Below, one piece after another: positions 1-7,929 of a stretch of 53,177 nucleotides of DNA. Each line of letters begins with the position of its first letter. Positions within the stretch are counted from its first letter, which is position 1. The position numbers were made by a program, and so were the translations under genes. The notes beneath the pieces were generated by a model. The model saw only the letters and a program-made list of their open reading frames with translations, did not search any database and was not told where the DNA came from. The stretch comes from Streptomyces lonarensis (GTDB lineage Bacteria; Actinomycetota; Actinomycetes; Streptomycetales; Streptomycetaceae): the NCBI RefSeq assembly GCF_012033735.1, contig NZ_JAAVJD010000011.1, positions 1 to 53,177 on the forward strand. The letters are read 5' to 3'.

Positions 1-116
1 GCGCCGCCCTCCCGGCCCTGCCGCACCGCCCGGCCGGGGCCCGCCCCGGCGCGCGGGAGCGGGGCGCCCCGCGGCTATGCTCGACCCGCTCACCGCCGCC
101 CGTCACAGGAGCCCGC

Positions 117-1457
117 ATGGCGCCCAAGATCACTGTTATCGGTACCGGCTACCTCGGAGCCACCCACGCCGCCGCCATGGCGGAGCTGGGGTTCGAGGTG
201 CTCGGACTGGACGTGGTCCCCGAGAAGGTGGAACTGCTCGGGCGGGGCGAGATCCCGATGTACGAGCCCGGCCTCGCGGAGCTGCTGCGCCGGCACGTCG
301 CCGGACTCCCCGGCTCCACCGGGCGGCTGCGCTTCACCCTGGACTGGGCGGAGGTGGCGGCTTTCGGCGACGTCCACTTCGTCTGCGTGAACACCCCGCA
401 GAAGCACGGCGAGTACGCCTGCGACATGTCGTACGTCGATGCCGCCGTGGAGAGCCTCGCTGTCCATCTCGACCGCCCCTGCCTGGTGGTGGGCAAGTCC
501 ACCGTCCCGGTGGGCAGCGCGGACCGGCTCGCGGCACGGATCGCCGAACTCGCCCCCGCCGGTGAGGAGGCGGCGCTGGCGTGGAACCCGGAGTTCCTCC
601 GCGAGGGGTTCGCCGTCGACGACACCCTCCACCCCGACCGCATCGTCGTCGGCGTGCGCGACCAGCGCCACGAGGCCGTGCTGCGCGAGGTGTACGCCAC
701 CCCGATCGCGGAGGGTTCGCCCTTCGTCGTCACCGACTTCGCCACCGCCGAACTGGTGAAGACCTCGGCCAACTCGTTCCTCGCCACCAAGATCTCCTTC
801 ATCAACGCCATGGCGGAGGTCTGCGAGGCCGCCGGCGGCGACGTGGTGAAGCTGGCCGAGGCGATCGGCCACGACGACCGCATCGGGAAGAAGTTCCTGC
901 GCGCCGGGATCGGCTTCGGGGGCGGCTGCCTGCCCAAGGACATCCGCGCCTTCATGGCCCGCGCCGGTGAGCTGGGCGCCGACCAGGCGCTCACCTTCCT
1001 GCGCGAGGTCGACTCCATCAACATGCGCCGCCGCGGGCACATGGTGGAGCTCACCAAGGACGCGCTGGGCGGTGTCCTGCTCGGGCGCCGGGTCGCCGTG
1101 CTGGGGGCGAGCTTCAAGCCCGACTCCGACGACGTGCGCGACTCCCCGGCGCTCAACGTCGCCGGGCAACTGCATCTCCAGGGCGCGCAGGTCACCGTCT
1201 ACGACCCCAAGGGCAACGAGAACGCCCGCCGGATCTTCCCCACCCTGGGGTACGCCGCCTCGGCCGCGGAGGCCGTCCGCGGCGCCGACGTGGTGCTGCA
1301 CCTCACGGAATGGGCCGAGTTCCGGGAGCTGGACCCGGCGGTCCTCGGCGAGCAGGTCGGGCGGCGGCACATCCTGGACGGGCGCAACGCGCTCGACCCG
1401 GTGGCGTGGCGCAACGCCGGCTGGACCTACCGCGCGCTGGGCCGCCCCACGCTCTGA
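117..1457 (+). CDS. UDP-glucose/GDP-mannose dehydrogenase family protein
   Basis: This 446-residue protein is a nucleotide-sugar dehydrogenase. Enzymes of this family oxidise a UDP-hexose (usually UDP-glucose to UDP-glucuronate) in two NAD-dependent steps. The Rossmann loop GTGYLG is at residues 9-14. NPEFLREG (157-164), the Lys in ELVKTSANS (about 215) and the active-site motif GIGFGGGCLPKD (264-275, catalytic Cys271) are all intact. The length is normal for the family. AGGAG lies seven bases before the ATG, which fixes the start. The product would feed cell-wall or secondary-metabolite glycosylation; no neighbour tells which. The family call is firm, but whether the sugar is glucose, mannose or an N-acetyl sugar cannot be read here. 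Confidence 0.93.
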   Translation: MAPKITVIGTGYLGATHAAAMAELGFEVLGLDVVPEKVELLGRGEIPMYEPGLAELLRRHVAGLPGSTGRLRFTLDWAEVAAFGDVHFVCVNTPQKHGEYACDMSYVDAAVESLAVHLDRPCLVVGKSTVPVGSADRLAARIAELAPAGEEAALAWNPEFLREGFAVDDTLHPDRIVVGVRDQRHEAVLREVYATPIAEGSPFVVTDFATAELVKTSANSFLATKISFINAMAEVCEAAGGDVVKLAEAIGHDDRIGKKFLRAGIGFGGGCLPKDIRAFMARAGELGADQALTFLREVDSINMRRRGHMVELTKDALGGVLLGRRVAVLGASFKPDSDDVRDSPALNVAGQLHLQGAQVTVYDPKGNENARRIFPTLGYAASAAEAVRGADVVLHLTEWAEFRELDPAVLGEQVGRRHILDGRNALDPVAWRNAGWTYRALGRPTL

Positions 1458-1541
1458 CCCGGGCCGCCGCCGTCCGTGGCCCCGGGCCACCGGAACGGCG
1501 CGCGCCCGTCGCCCGTGGTGGCCGGCGGGCGGCGCCCGCCC

Positions 1542-2087
1542 TCACCCCGCCGCCGACCGCCGCCGGTCGCGGTAGCTGCGCATCTTGGCGCGGCTGCCGC
1601 AGACGCTCATCGAGCACCAGCGGCGACGACCCGCCGGGCTGCGGTCGTAGTAGGCCCAGGCGCAGTCCGCGGCGTGGCACGCCTTGAGGCGGCGCCACTC
1701 GCCGGAGACCTCGCCCACCGCGACCGCCGCCGCCACCCGCGCCGTGAGCGCGGCGATGCCGCGCGCGCCCGGCGCCGCGGCCAACACGGCCTGTCCGCCC
1801 GGCTCCAGCCGCACCACCAGCGGAGCCCGGCCGAGCAGCGTGCCGAGCGTCGCGAGCCCACCGGTCGGCGCCTCCGCCCCGGCGTGGCCGAGCAGCGCTG
1901 CGCGCAGCCCTTCGCGCAACTCGACGAGCTCCGCCGTGGCGACCCCGGAGAGGTCCAGTCCGTGGGTGGCGGCGAAGGCGGCCGGCCCTCCGGTCGCGGC
2001 CAGCTCGTCCCTGCCGGTCTCCACGTCGAGGGTGTTCACCAGCCGTTGGACCAGCCCCAGCTCCCCGGGGGCGTCGCTCTCACTCAC
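1542..2087 (-). CDS. CGNR zinc-finger (ABATE-type) putative regulator
   Basis: This 181-residue protein has the layout of the CGNR family: an N-terminal ABATE-like segment (the LVQRLVNTLD region) and a C-terminal treble-clef zinc finger with Cys137, Cys142, Cys158 and Cys163. The family signature is written CGSR here (163-166) instead of CGNR. The finger is followed by the usual Arg-rich tail. CGNR proteins are believed to bind DNA and are often local regulators. The GTG start sits only three bases below a GTTACCGTAAC palindrome and has no Shine-Dalgarno sequence, so the mRNA may be leaderless. It is divergent from the VOC gene, and the repeats between them suggest that it controls itself and that gene (inference). 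Confidence 0.85.
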   Translation of the reverse strand: MSESDAPGELGLVQRLVNTLDVETGRDELAATGGPAAFAATHGLDLSGVATAELVELREGLRAALLGHAGAEAPTGGLATLGTLLGRAPLVVRLEPGGQAVLAAAPGARGIAALTARVAAAVAVGEVSGEWRRLKACHAADCAWAYYDRSPAGRRRWCSMSVCGSRAKMRSYRDRRRSAAG

Positions 2088-2088
2088 G

Positions 2089-2178
2089 CCGTTACCGTAA
2101 CCCGCGTCAGGTGTTACCGCTCAACGGCTTTCAGCGGTAACGTCTGGGTTACCTGCTCCACTCGAAAGGCGGTAACGG
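2089..2178. promoter_or_regulatory. Divergent promoter with repeated GTTAC/GTAAC elements
   Basis: Five copies of a GTTACC/GGTAAC-type element lie between the divergent CGNR and VOC genes. They are a perfect palindrome GTTACCGTAAC (2091-2101), an inverted pair GTTACCGC (2113-2120) and GCGGTAAC (2134-2141), GGTTACC (2147-2153), and CGGTAAC (2170-2176). The density in 90 bp of otherwise GC-rich DNA is far above chance, and the symmetry suits a dimeric regulator. The adjacent CGNR protein is the obvious candidate binder (inference). Confidence 0.6.
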
Positions 2179-2238
2179 CGCGGCGCCGTCCTGCCCGCGG
2201 CCACGCCGGAACCCGCCCCCGACCGAACGGAGATCCCC

Positions 2239-2613
2239 ATGGCGGTAGCCACCCTCGGCCCCGTTGTCCTGGACTGCCCCGACCCCCGCGCGCTGGCTGC
2301 GTTCTACACCGCCCTCCTCGGCTGGCCGGTCGACCCGGGCAGTGACGACGACTGGGTCGAGATCGTCGGCCCCCACGACCGCCGGCTCGGTTTCCAGCGC
2401 GCCGCGGACCACCGGCCGCCCCGCTGGCCCGACCCGGCCCACCCGCAGCAGCTCCACCTGGACCTGGAGATCCCGAAGGGGACGGAGGACGACGCGGAGC
2501 GTCAGGTGCTGGAGCTGGGCGCCGTCCTGCTCGCCGGCAACGCCACCCCCACCAGCAACTTCCGGGTCTACGCCGACCCCGCCGGCCATCCCTTCTGCCT
2601 CTGCGCCTGCTGA
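2239..2613 (+). CDS. VOC family (glyoxalase/bleomycin-resistance fold) protein
   Basis: This 124-residue single-domain protein begins with the VOC pattern LGPVVLDCPDPRALAAFY. It continues with an LHLDLEI strand carrying a metal-ligand-type His and ends in the typical YADPAGHPFCL motif. Members use the paired beta-alpha-beta-beta-beta fold as metal-dependent lyases, dioxygenases or drug-binding proteins. This short actinobacterial type is usually annotated only as a VOC or glyoxalase-like protein. An ACGGAGA ribosome site lies five bases before the ATG. The gene shares its promoter with the divergent CGNR gene. The substrate is unknown. Confidence 0.85.
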   Translation: MAVATLGPVVLDCPDPRALAAFYTALLGWPVDPGSDDDWVEIVGPHDRRLGFQRAADHRPPRWPDPAHPQQLHLDLEIPKGTEDDAERQVLELGAVLLAGNATPTSNFRVYADPAGHPFCLCAC

Positions 2614-3018
2614 CGACCGCCCGACCGGGGCGCCCTCCCGCCGCGGTTCCGGCGTGCGTCCGCCCCGGTGCCCGAGTGGGCACGTCCGCGCCGTCCCGGC
2701 CGCGCCGCCGCTGACCTGCGACCGTCACCGCCCGACTGCCCGAAGTCCGGCCGGACCCGGACCCGTCGGGCCCGGCCGGTGCCCACTCGGTCACTTCGGC
2801 AACGAATCGGTCTCGGGGTGCAACCGCCGCGGCCCCAGTCGTGTCTTAGGCCGTGAGTGGGGGAACGCAGGAGGGGATCGAAGGGCCCGTGAACCGGGCC
2901 CTTCGGTGTTTCCCGGGGTCGCAGCCGCCCGGTCTGCGCCGAGCCGTCGGGCCCCGGCCGCCTCGGCCGGGACGGCCGCCCCTCCCGCCCTGTCGGTCAC
3001 CCCCGCTACCGTCGTCAC
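2614..3018. other. 405-bp intergenic region with RNA-like structure
   Basis: No open reading frame here has coding character. Two structures stand out. A perfect 12-bp inverted repeat (2672-2683 with 2779-2790) encloses 95 nt that contains further CCGGCC/GGCCGG pairing. A compact hairpin lies at 2879-2905. The region could hold a small RNA or a structured leader of the downstream helicase gene. No clear promoter was found. Confidence 0.4.
2879..2905 (+). terminator. Strong hairpin, probable terminator
   Basis: An 11-bp perfect stem (CGAAGGGCCCG with CGGGCCCTTCG) closes a five-base loop and is followed by GTGTTT. It lies 114 bp before the helicase start and 266 bp after the VOC stop, so it would end a short intergenic transcript or read-through from the VOC gene. 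Confidence 0.5.
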
Positions 3019-5289
3019 ATGTCACGCGCGGTCGTCGAAGCGGTCCTGGAGCGGATCACCTACGCCAACGAGGAGAACGGCTGGACGGTCGCCCGGGTCG
3101 ACACCGGCCGGGGCGGCGACCTCCTGACGGTCGTGGGTGCCCTCCTCGGGGCCCAGGTGGGGGAGTCCCTCCGCATGGAGGGCAGTTGGGGATCACACCC
3201 CACCTACGGCAGGCAGTTCGTCGTCGAGAACTACACCACCGTGCTCCCCGCCACCGTGCAGGGCATCCGGCGCTACCTCGGCTCCGGCCTCATCAAGGGC
3301 ATCGGCCCGAAGACCGCCGAGCGCATCGTGGACCACTTCGGGACCGACACCCTCGACGTCATCGAGCAGGACGCGAAGCAGCTGATCGCCGTCCCCGGGC
3401 TCGGCCCCAAGCGCACCGCCCGCATCGCCGAGGCATGGGTGGAGCAGAAGGCGATCAAGGAGGTGATGGTCTTCCTCCAGAGCGTCGAGGTCTCCACCTC
3501 CATCGCGGTGCGCATCTACAAGAAGTACGGCGACGACTCGATCTCGGTGGTGCGCGAGCGCCCCTACCAGCTGGCGGCCGACGTCTGGGGCATCGGCTTC
3601 CTCACCGCCGACCGCATCGCCCGCGCCGTCGGCATCCCGCACGACAGCCCCGAACGGGTCAAGGCCGGGCTGAGCCACGCCCTGTCGCAATCCACGGACC
3701 AGGGCCACTGCTTCCTCCCCGAGGAGCGGCTGATCGCCGACGCGGTCAAGCTGCTCCAGGTCGACACGGGCCTGGTCATCGAGTGTCTCGGCGAACTGGC
3801 GGCCGAGGGCGAGGCCGTGGTCCGTGAGAAGGTGCCGCACCCCGAGGACCCGGCCGACGAGCTGACGGTGGTGTACCTGACGCCGTTCCACCGCGCCGAG
3901 GTCTCCCTCGCCGCGCAGCTGACCCGGCTCCTCCGCGCCTCCGACGACCGGCTCGCGGCGTTCGGGGAGATCGACTGGGACAAGGCGCTGGGGTGGCTCG
4001 CCGGTCGTACCGGCGCCGAGCTGGCGACCGAGCAGCGGGACGCCGTCCGGCTCGCCCTCACCCGGAAGGTCGCCGTGCTGACCGGCGGCCCGGGGTGCGG
4101 CAAGTCCTTCACCGTCCGCTCGGTGGTCGAACTGGCCCGCGCCAAGCGCGCCAAGGTGGTGCTCGCCGCCCCCACCGGCCGGGCCGCCAAGCGCCTCGCG
4201 GAGCTGACGGGCGCGGAGGCGTCCACCGTGCACCGGCTGCTGGAGCTGAAGCCGGGGGGTGACGCGGCGTACGACCGGGACCGTCCGCTGGAGGCGGACC
4301 TGGTCGTGGTCGACGAGGCGTCCATGCTGGACCTGCTGCTGGCCAACAAGCTCGTGAAGGCCGTGGCGCCCGGTGCCCACCTGCTGCTGGTGGGCGACGT
4401 CGACCAGCTGCCGTCCGTCGGCGCGGGGGAGGTGCTGCGCGACCTGCTCGCCGAGCCCGGCCCGGTGCCGGCGGTGCGGCTGACCCGCATCTTCCGGCAG
4501 GCGCAGCAATCCGGGGTCGTCACCAACGCCCACCGCATCAACGCCGGCGAGCACCCCCTCACCCGGGGGCTGGACGACTTCTTCCTCTTCGCGGAGGACG
4601 ACACCGAGGCGGCCGGGGCGCTCACGGTGGACGTGGTCGCCCGGCGCATCCCCCGCCGCTTCGGGCTCGACCCCCGCCGCGACATCCAGGTGCTGACCCC
4701 GATGCACCGCGGACCGGCCGGCGCCGGCGCCCTCAACGGCCTCCTCCAGGAGGCGATCTCCCCGGCCCGCCCCGGCCTGCCGGAGAAGCGCGTCGGCGGG
4801 CGGATCTTCCGCGTCGGCGACAAGGTCACCCAGATCCGCAACAACTACGACAAGGGCGCCAACGGCGTCTTCAACGGCACCGGCGGCCGGGTCACCGGCC
4901 TCGACCTCGACGAGCAGCGGCTGACGGTGCTCACCGAGGAGGACGAGGAGATCGGGTACGACTTCACCGAGCTCGACGAGCTGTCGCACGCCTACGCCGT
5001 GACCATCCACCGCTCACAGGGGAGCGAGTACCCCTGCGTGGTGGTGCCGGTGACCACGAGCGCCTGGATGATGCTGCAGCGGAACCTGCTGTACACCGCG
5101 GTGACCAGGGCGAAGAAGCTGGTGGTCCTCGTCGGTTCGCGGCGCGCGCTCGGCCAGGCGGTCCGCACGGCCTCCGCCGGCCGCCGGTTCACCGCGCTGG
5201 ACGCGCGGCTGGACGGCCGGCTGGTGACCCGTCCGGGTGACCGCCCGTCCGCGGGAGGCGAGCCGCCGCCGGGCGGGCCGATCGGCTGA
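3019..5289 (+). CDS. RecD-like (RecD2 type) ATP-dependent DNA helicase
   Basis: This 756-residue superfamily 1B helicase unwinds DNA 5' to 3' in repair. The N-terminal part has the RecD2 layout: an OB-like segment, then helix-hairpin-helix repeats (GLIKGIGPKTAERIV and VPGLGPKRTARIA). The motor carries Walker A at TGGPGCGKS (355-363), Walker B at VVVDEASMLD (Asp432, Glu433), the GDVDQLPSVG motif, and HRSQGSEY near the C-terminus. All catalytic motifs are present, and the length is normal for the RecBC-independent RecD2 group. No recB or recC lies nearby, so it acts alone. The ATG start gives a protein beginning at the conserved VVEAVLERITY region. It stands alone on the plus strand upstream of citrate synthase. 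Confidence 0.93.
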   Translation: MSRAVVEAVLERITYANEENGWTVARVDTGRGGDLLTVVGALLGAQVGESLRMEGSWGSHPTYGRQFVVENYTTVLPATVQGIRRYLGSGLIKGIGPKTAERIVDHFGTDTLDVIEQDAKQLIAVPGLGPKRTARIAEAWVEQKAIKEVMVFLQSVEVSTSIAVRIYKKYGDDSISVVRERPYQLAADVWGIGFLTADRIARAVGIPHDSPERVKAGLSHALSQSTDQGHCFLPEERLIADAVKLLQVDTGLVIECLGELAAEGEAVVREKVPHPEDPADELTVVYLTPFHRAEVSLAAQLTRLLRASDDRLAAFGEIDWDKALGWLAGRTGAELATEQRDAVRLALTRKVAVLTGGPGCGKSFTVRSVVELARAKRAKVVLAAPTGRAAKRLAELTGAEASTVHRLLELKPGGDAAYDRDRPLEADLVVVDEASMLDLLLANKLVKAVAPGAHLLLVGDVDQLPSVGAGEVLRDLLAEPGPVPAVRLTRIFRQAQQSGVVTNAHRINAGEHPLTRGLDDFFLFAEDDTEAAGALTVDVVARRIPRRFGLDPRRDIQVLTPMHRGPAGAGALNGLLQEAISPARPGLPEKRVGGRIFRVGDKVTQIRNNYDKGANGVFNGTGGRVTGLDLDEQRLTVLTEEDEEIGYDFTELDELSHAYAVTIHRSQGSEYPCVVVPVTTSAWMMLQRNLLYTAVTRAKKLVVLVGSRRALGQAVRTASAGRRFTALDARLDGRLVTRPGDRPSAGGEPPPGGPIG

Positions 5290-5383
5290 ATGTCGCCGCC
5301 TGCGCCCGGCACCGGGTGGCGGACGTGACGGTACTCACGGCAGGGCGAGTGAGCGCTATGCCCGTGCTTGTGTACTACTGTCC

Positions 5384-5405
5384 GGCACGGCGTGCCAGAT
5401 TTTTT
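5384..5405 (+). terminator. Short hairpin followed by six T residues
   Basis: GGCAC-GGC-GTGCC is followed closely by a run of six T residues (5400-5405), about 95 bp after the helicase stop and 102 bp before the citrate synthase start. It can end the helicase transcript. If the citrate synthase promoter lies upstream, it could instead act as an attenuator. The stem is only five base pairs, so efficiency is uncertain. Confidence 0.45.
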
Positions 5406-5507
5406 GGGTTCGGCCGACCCCGAGTGCACTAAGTGGCCTCTGATGGGGGACAGTGGAAGCAGTCAGGGCACCTCGAAGAAGAGGCACGACGTCGGTGAGG
5501 GATAGAC

Positions 5508-6812
5508 GTGAGCGAACACCGCGCAAGTGATGACGCAGTAGTGGTCAAGTACTCCGGCAGCGAGTACCGCTACCCGCTGGTGGACTCGACGGTCGGTGAC
5601 CGTGGTTTCGACATCGGCAAGCTGCGTGCCGAGACCGGTCTGGTGACCCTGGACTCCGGTTACGGCAACACCGCCGCGTACAAGTCGGGGGTCACCTATC
5701 TCGACGGTGAGCAGGGCATCCTGCGCTACCGCGGGTACCCGATCGAGCAGCTGGCCGAGCACGGCACCTTCCTGGAGACGGCGTACCTGCTGATCAACGG
5801 TGAGCTGCCCTCCGCGGACGAGCTCTCCGGCTTCCGCAGCGAGATCACGCAGCACACCCTCCTCCACGAGGACGTGAAGCGCTTCTACGACGGGTTCCCC
5901 CGGGACGCCCACCCGATGGCCATGCTGTCGTCGGTGGTGAGCGCGCTGTCCACCTTCTACCAGGACAGCCACAACCCGTTCGACGAGCGGCAGCGCCACA
6001 TCTCGACGATCCGGCTGCTGGCCAAGCTGCCGACGATCGCCGCGTACGCGTACAAGAAGTCGGTCGGCCACCCCGTGGTCTACCCCAGCAACGAGCTCGG
6101 TTACGTGGAGAACTTCCTCCGCATGACCTTCTCCGTCCCGGCGGAGGAGTACGTACCGGACCCGGTCGTCGTGGCCGCGCTGGACAAGCTGCTCATCCTG
6201 CACGCGGACCACGAGCAGAACTGCTCGACCTCCACCGTGCGGCTGGTGGGCTCCTCGCAGGCGAACCTGTTCGCCTCGATCTCCGCCGGCATCAACGCGC
6301 TCTGGGGCCCGCTCCACGGCGGCGCCAACCAGGCCGTGCCGGAGATGCTGGAGCAGATCCAGCAGTCCGGCGGCGACGTGGACACCTTCATCCGCAAGGT
6401 GAAGGATAAGGAGGACGGCGTCCGCCTGATGGGCTTCGGCCACCGGGTGTACAAGAGCTTCGACCCGCGCGCCAAGATCATCAAGGAGGCGGCGCACGAC
6501 GTGCTGTCGGCGCTCGGCAAGTCCGACGAGCTGCTCGACATCGCGCTGGCGCTGGAGGAGCGCGCGCTCAACGACGACTACTTCGTCTCGCGCAACCTCT
6601 ACCCGAACGTGGACTTCTACACCGGGCTGATCTACCGGGCGATGGGCTTCCCGAACTCCATGTTCACCGTGCTCTTCGCCCTCGGTCGCCTGCCCGGCTG
6701 GATCGCCCAGTGGCACGAGATGATCAAGGAGCCCGGCTCCCGGATCGGTCGCCCCCGCCAGGTGTACACCGGCGTGGTCGAGCGGGACTACATCCCCGTC
6801 GAGCAGCGCTGA
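5508..6812 (+). CDS. citA: Citrate synthase
   Basis: This 434-residue enzyme condenses oxaloacetate and acetyl-CoA into citrate at the entry of the TCA cycle. The catalytic triad is visible: His270 in GPLHGGAN, His312 in GFGHRVYKSFDPRA, and Asp369 in NVDFYTG. The N-terminal extension with YRYPLVDSTVGDRGFDIGKL is typical of the long hexameric type. A GAGGGAT ribosome site lies before the GTG start. The gene is flanked upstream by a short hairpin/T-run and downstream by two terminator-like structures, so it is likely monocistronic. In Streptomyces coelicolor citA also neighbours a RecD-like gene (from memory). Confidence 0.97.
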   Translation: MSEHRASDDAVVVKYSGSEYRYPLVDSTVGDRGFDIGKLRAETGLVTLDSGYGNTAAYKSGVTYLDGEQGILRYRGYPIEQLAEHGTFLETAYLLINGELPSADELSGFRSEITQHTLLHEDVKRFYDGFPRDAHPMAMLSSVVSALSTFYQDSHNPFDERQRHISTIRLLAKLPTIAAYAYKKSVGHPVVYPSNELGYVENFLRMTFSVPAEEYVPDPVVVAALDKLLILHADHEQNCSTSTVRLVGSSQANLFASISAGINALWGPLHGGANQAVPEMLEQIQQSGGDVDTFIRKVKDKEDGVRLMGFGHRVYKSFDPRAKIIKEAAHDVLSALGKSDELLDIALALEERALNDDYFVSRNLYPNVDFYTGLIYRAMGFPNSMFTVLFALGRLPGWIAQWHEMIKEPGSRIGRPRQVYTGVVERDYIPVEQR

Positions 6813-6850
6813 TCACCCCGCCGGCACCCTTCGGGGTGCCGGCCGGGTGA
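6813..6850 (+). terminator. citA terminator hairpin
   Basis: CCGGCACCC-TTCG-GGGTGCCGG is a perfect nine-base-pair stem with a stable TTCG tetraloop. It is extended by an outer TCACCC/GGGTGA pair and begins right at the citA stop codon. There is no T-run directly after it, as is common in high-GC actinobacteria. Confidence 0.75.
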
Positions 6851-6862
6851 AGGATCTTCACC

Positions 6863-6904
6863 GCTCCCCCGTAAATGTGACGCAGGTCACACGTGCGGGG
6901 GAGC
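6863..6904. promoter_or_regulatory. Nested palindrome: Crp-like site inside a T-tailed hairpin
   Basis: Outer arms GCTCCCCCG (6863-6871) and CGGGGGAGC (6896-6904) enclose a perfect TGTGACGCAGGTCACA (6876-6891). The inner sequence matches both the classical Crp palindrome (TGTGA-N6-TCACA) and the reported Streptomyces form (GTG-N6-GNCAC). The structure is followed by AACTTTTT, so as RNA it is also a good intrinsic terminator. Sequence alone cannot decide between Crp operator, second citA terminator, or both. Confidence 0.5.
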
Positions 6905-6924
6905 AACTTTTTGCTCGCGGGGAG

Positions 6925-7075
6925 GTCTTATGGAGTGACATCGTCGCGGTTTCGGCTGGATCCGTGACGGTGGCCGTCGTGGCCGGGGTCCCGTGGGGGG
7001 ACACTCTGCGCAGACGGCACAGAAGCGCCTCGCGTCGGGCCCTGTGGGGGGACCCGGCACGGGGCGCTTCGCTTT
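6925..7075 (+). ncRNA. Possible small RNA downstream of citA
   Basis: This stretch has no coding character. It holds two similar mini-hairpins built on GTGGGGGGAC (near 6987-7002 and 7038-7055). The second lies inside an 11-bp stem (7022-7032 with 7060-7070) that is followed by GCTTTG, which looks like a terminator. Small RNAs next to the citrate synthase gene have been reported in streptomycetes (memory). The 5' end is a guess because no convincing promoter was identified. Confidence 0.33.
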
Positions 7076-7096
7076 GCCCGGGGAGGGGTCCGGGAA

Positions 7097-7428
7097 ACCG
7101 AGGCACCGCCGTGCCGCGCGCGGGAGGCTTCCCGCCGTCTCGGTGGAGGTGAGTCGGATCCAGTGCCGCTTCCGCGGCGCAAGGGGCCGATCGCCTCCAA
7201 TGGTCCGTCTGCCCGATGTCCGGCTGTGGAAACGCTCGTTCACCGAATGTGTCCATCTTCGCCGGACAGTTCACCCACTCGTGTACAGCGACGGCCCGCT
7301 CCCGGGGTGTCCGGGGCGGGCCGTGGGGTGCGCGTGGCGGTGGGTGCGCGCGGCGGTGGGTGCCCGTGGCGCGGGGGTCGGCGGGCGCCCTGCGCTCCGG
7401 GGGCGTCCCGCCGTCCGCCGCCCGCGTC
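7097..7428. other. Non-coding region between the citA side and copZ
   Basis: This 332-bp stretch has no credible gene; overlapping frames lack codon bias. The one clear structure is a hairpin with nine-base-pair arms ACGGCCCGC (7291-7299) and GCGGGCCGT (7316-7324). It lies about 105 nt beyond the copZ stop and may serve as that gene's terminator. The rest shows only simple G/C-rich repeats such as GTGCGCG. Confidence 0.4.
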
Positions 7429-7641
7429 TCAGGCGCGGCCGGCGACCTCGTACCCGGCCTCGTCCACCGCTGCCCGGACCGCCTCGTCGGTGAGCGGCTC
7501 GGTCGACTCCACGGTCACCAGGCCGGTGTCGGCCTTCGCCGTCACCGAGGAGACGCCCGGCAGCGCCGACAGCTCCTCGGAGACGGCCTTCTCGCAGTGG
7601 CCGCAGCTCATCCCGGTGACCTGGTAGGTGACGGTGCTCAT
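7429..7641 (-). CDS. copZ: Copper chaperone CopZ (heavy-metal-associated domain)
   Basis: This 70-residue protein is a single heavy-metal-associated domain with the metal loop MSCGHC (residues 11-16) and the usual ferredoxin-like ending DEAGYEV. Such proteins bind Cu(I) through the two Cys and hand it to a CopA ATPase or to the CsoR regulator. An internal ATG was chosen as start because AAGGAGAG lies just before it; the longer upstream frame has no coding bias. The upstream palindrome at 7759-7777 indicates copper-dependent derepression. No copA or csoR is visible in the window, so the partner genes lie elsewhere. Confidence 0.93.
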   Translation of the reverse strand: MSTVTYQVTGMSCGHCEKAVSEELSALPGVSSVTAKADTGLVTVESTEPLTDEAVRAAVDEAGYEVAGRA

Positions 7642-7758
7642 GGGCTCTCCTTCTCGGTCTCCGACTCGCGCCCGGCCCGCCGCCCGCGCCCGCGGCGGGG
7701 TGCGGTCCGGAGGAGAGTCGCTCCAGTGGCGGGTCGGGGTGCCCCGCCACTGGCCGAT

Positions 7759-7777
7759 AATACCCCCAAGGGGTATT
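7759..7777 (-). promoter_or_regulatory. CsoR-type copper operator upstream of copZ
   Basis: AATACCCC-CAA-GGGGTATT is a perfect palindrome 118 bp upstream of copZ. It matches the A/T-flanked C-run/G-run form of actinobacterial CsoR operators, in which the Cu(I)-free tetramer represses. The AT-rich arms stand out in this GC-rich region and may overlap the -10 element. Confidence 0.75.
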
Positions 7778-7929
7778 CCGGTCGGCGGGGTGCCGCTGCT
7801 CGGGAGGTCGATGCGGGGCACCACGGCTCCGTGGCGGGGTGGTGGACGCGCGGGGCGCGGACCCGGGGCACCGGCCGGGGGTGCGGGGTGGCGCCCCGGG
7901 GCCCGGGAGGGCATGGCCGCCGCGCGCGG

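Noticed and set aside
77..565. Plus-strand frame starting before the dehydrogenase
   Set aside because: Arg-rich out-of-frame translation of the dehydrogenase gene without a ribosome site.
2672..2790. 6S RNA at the long-range inverted repeat
   Set aside because: The closing stem and internal bubble idea fits loosely, but the central-bubble promoter mimic is not evident and Streptomyces 6S is remembered at another locus. Kept only as a structured region.
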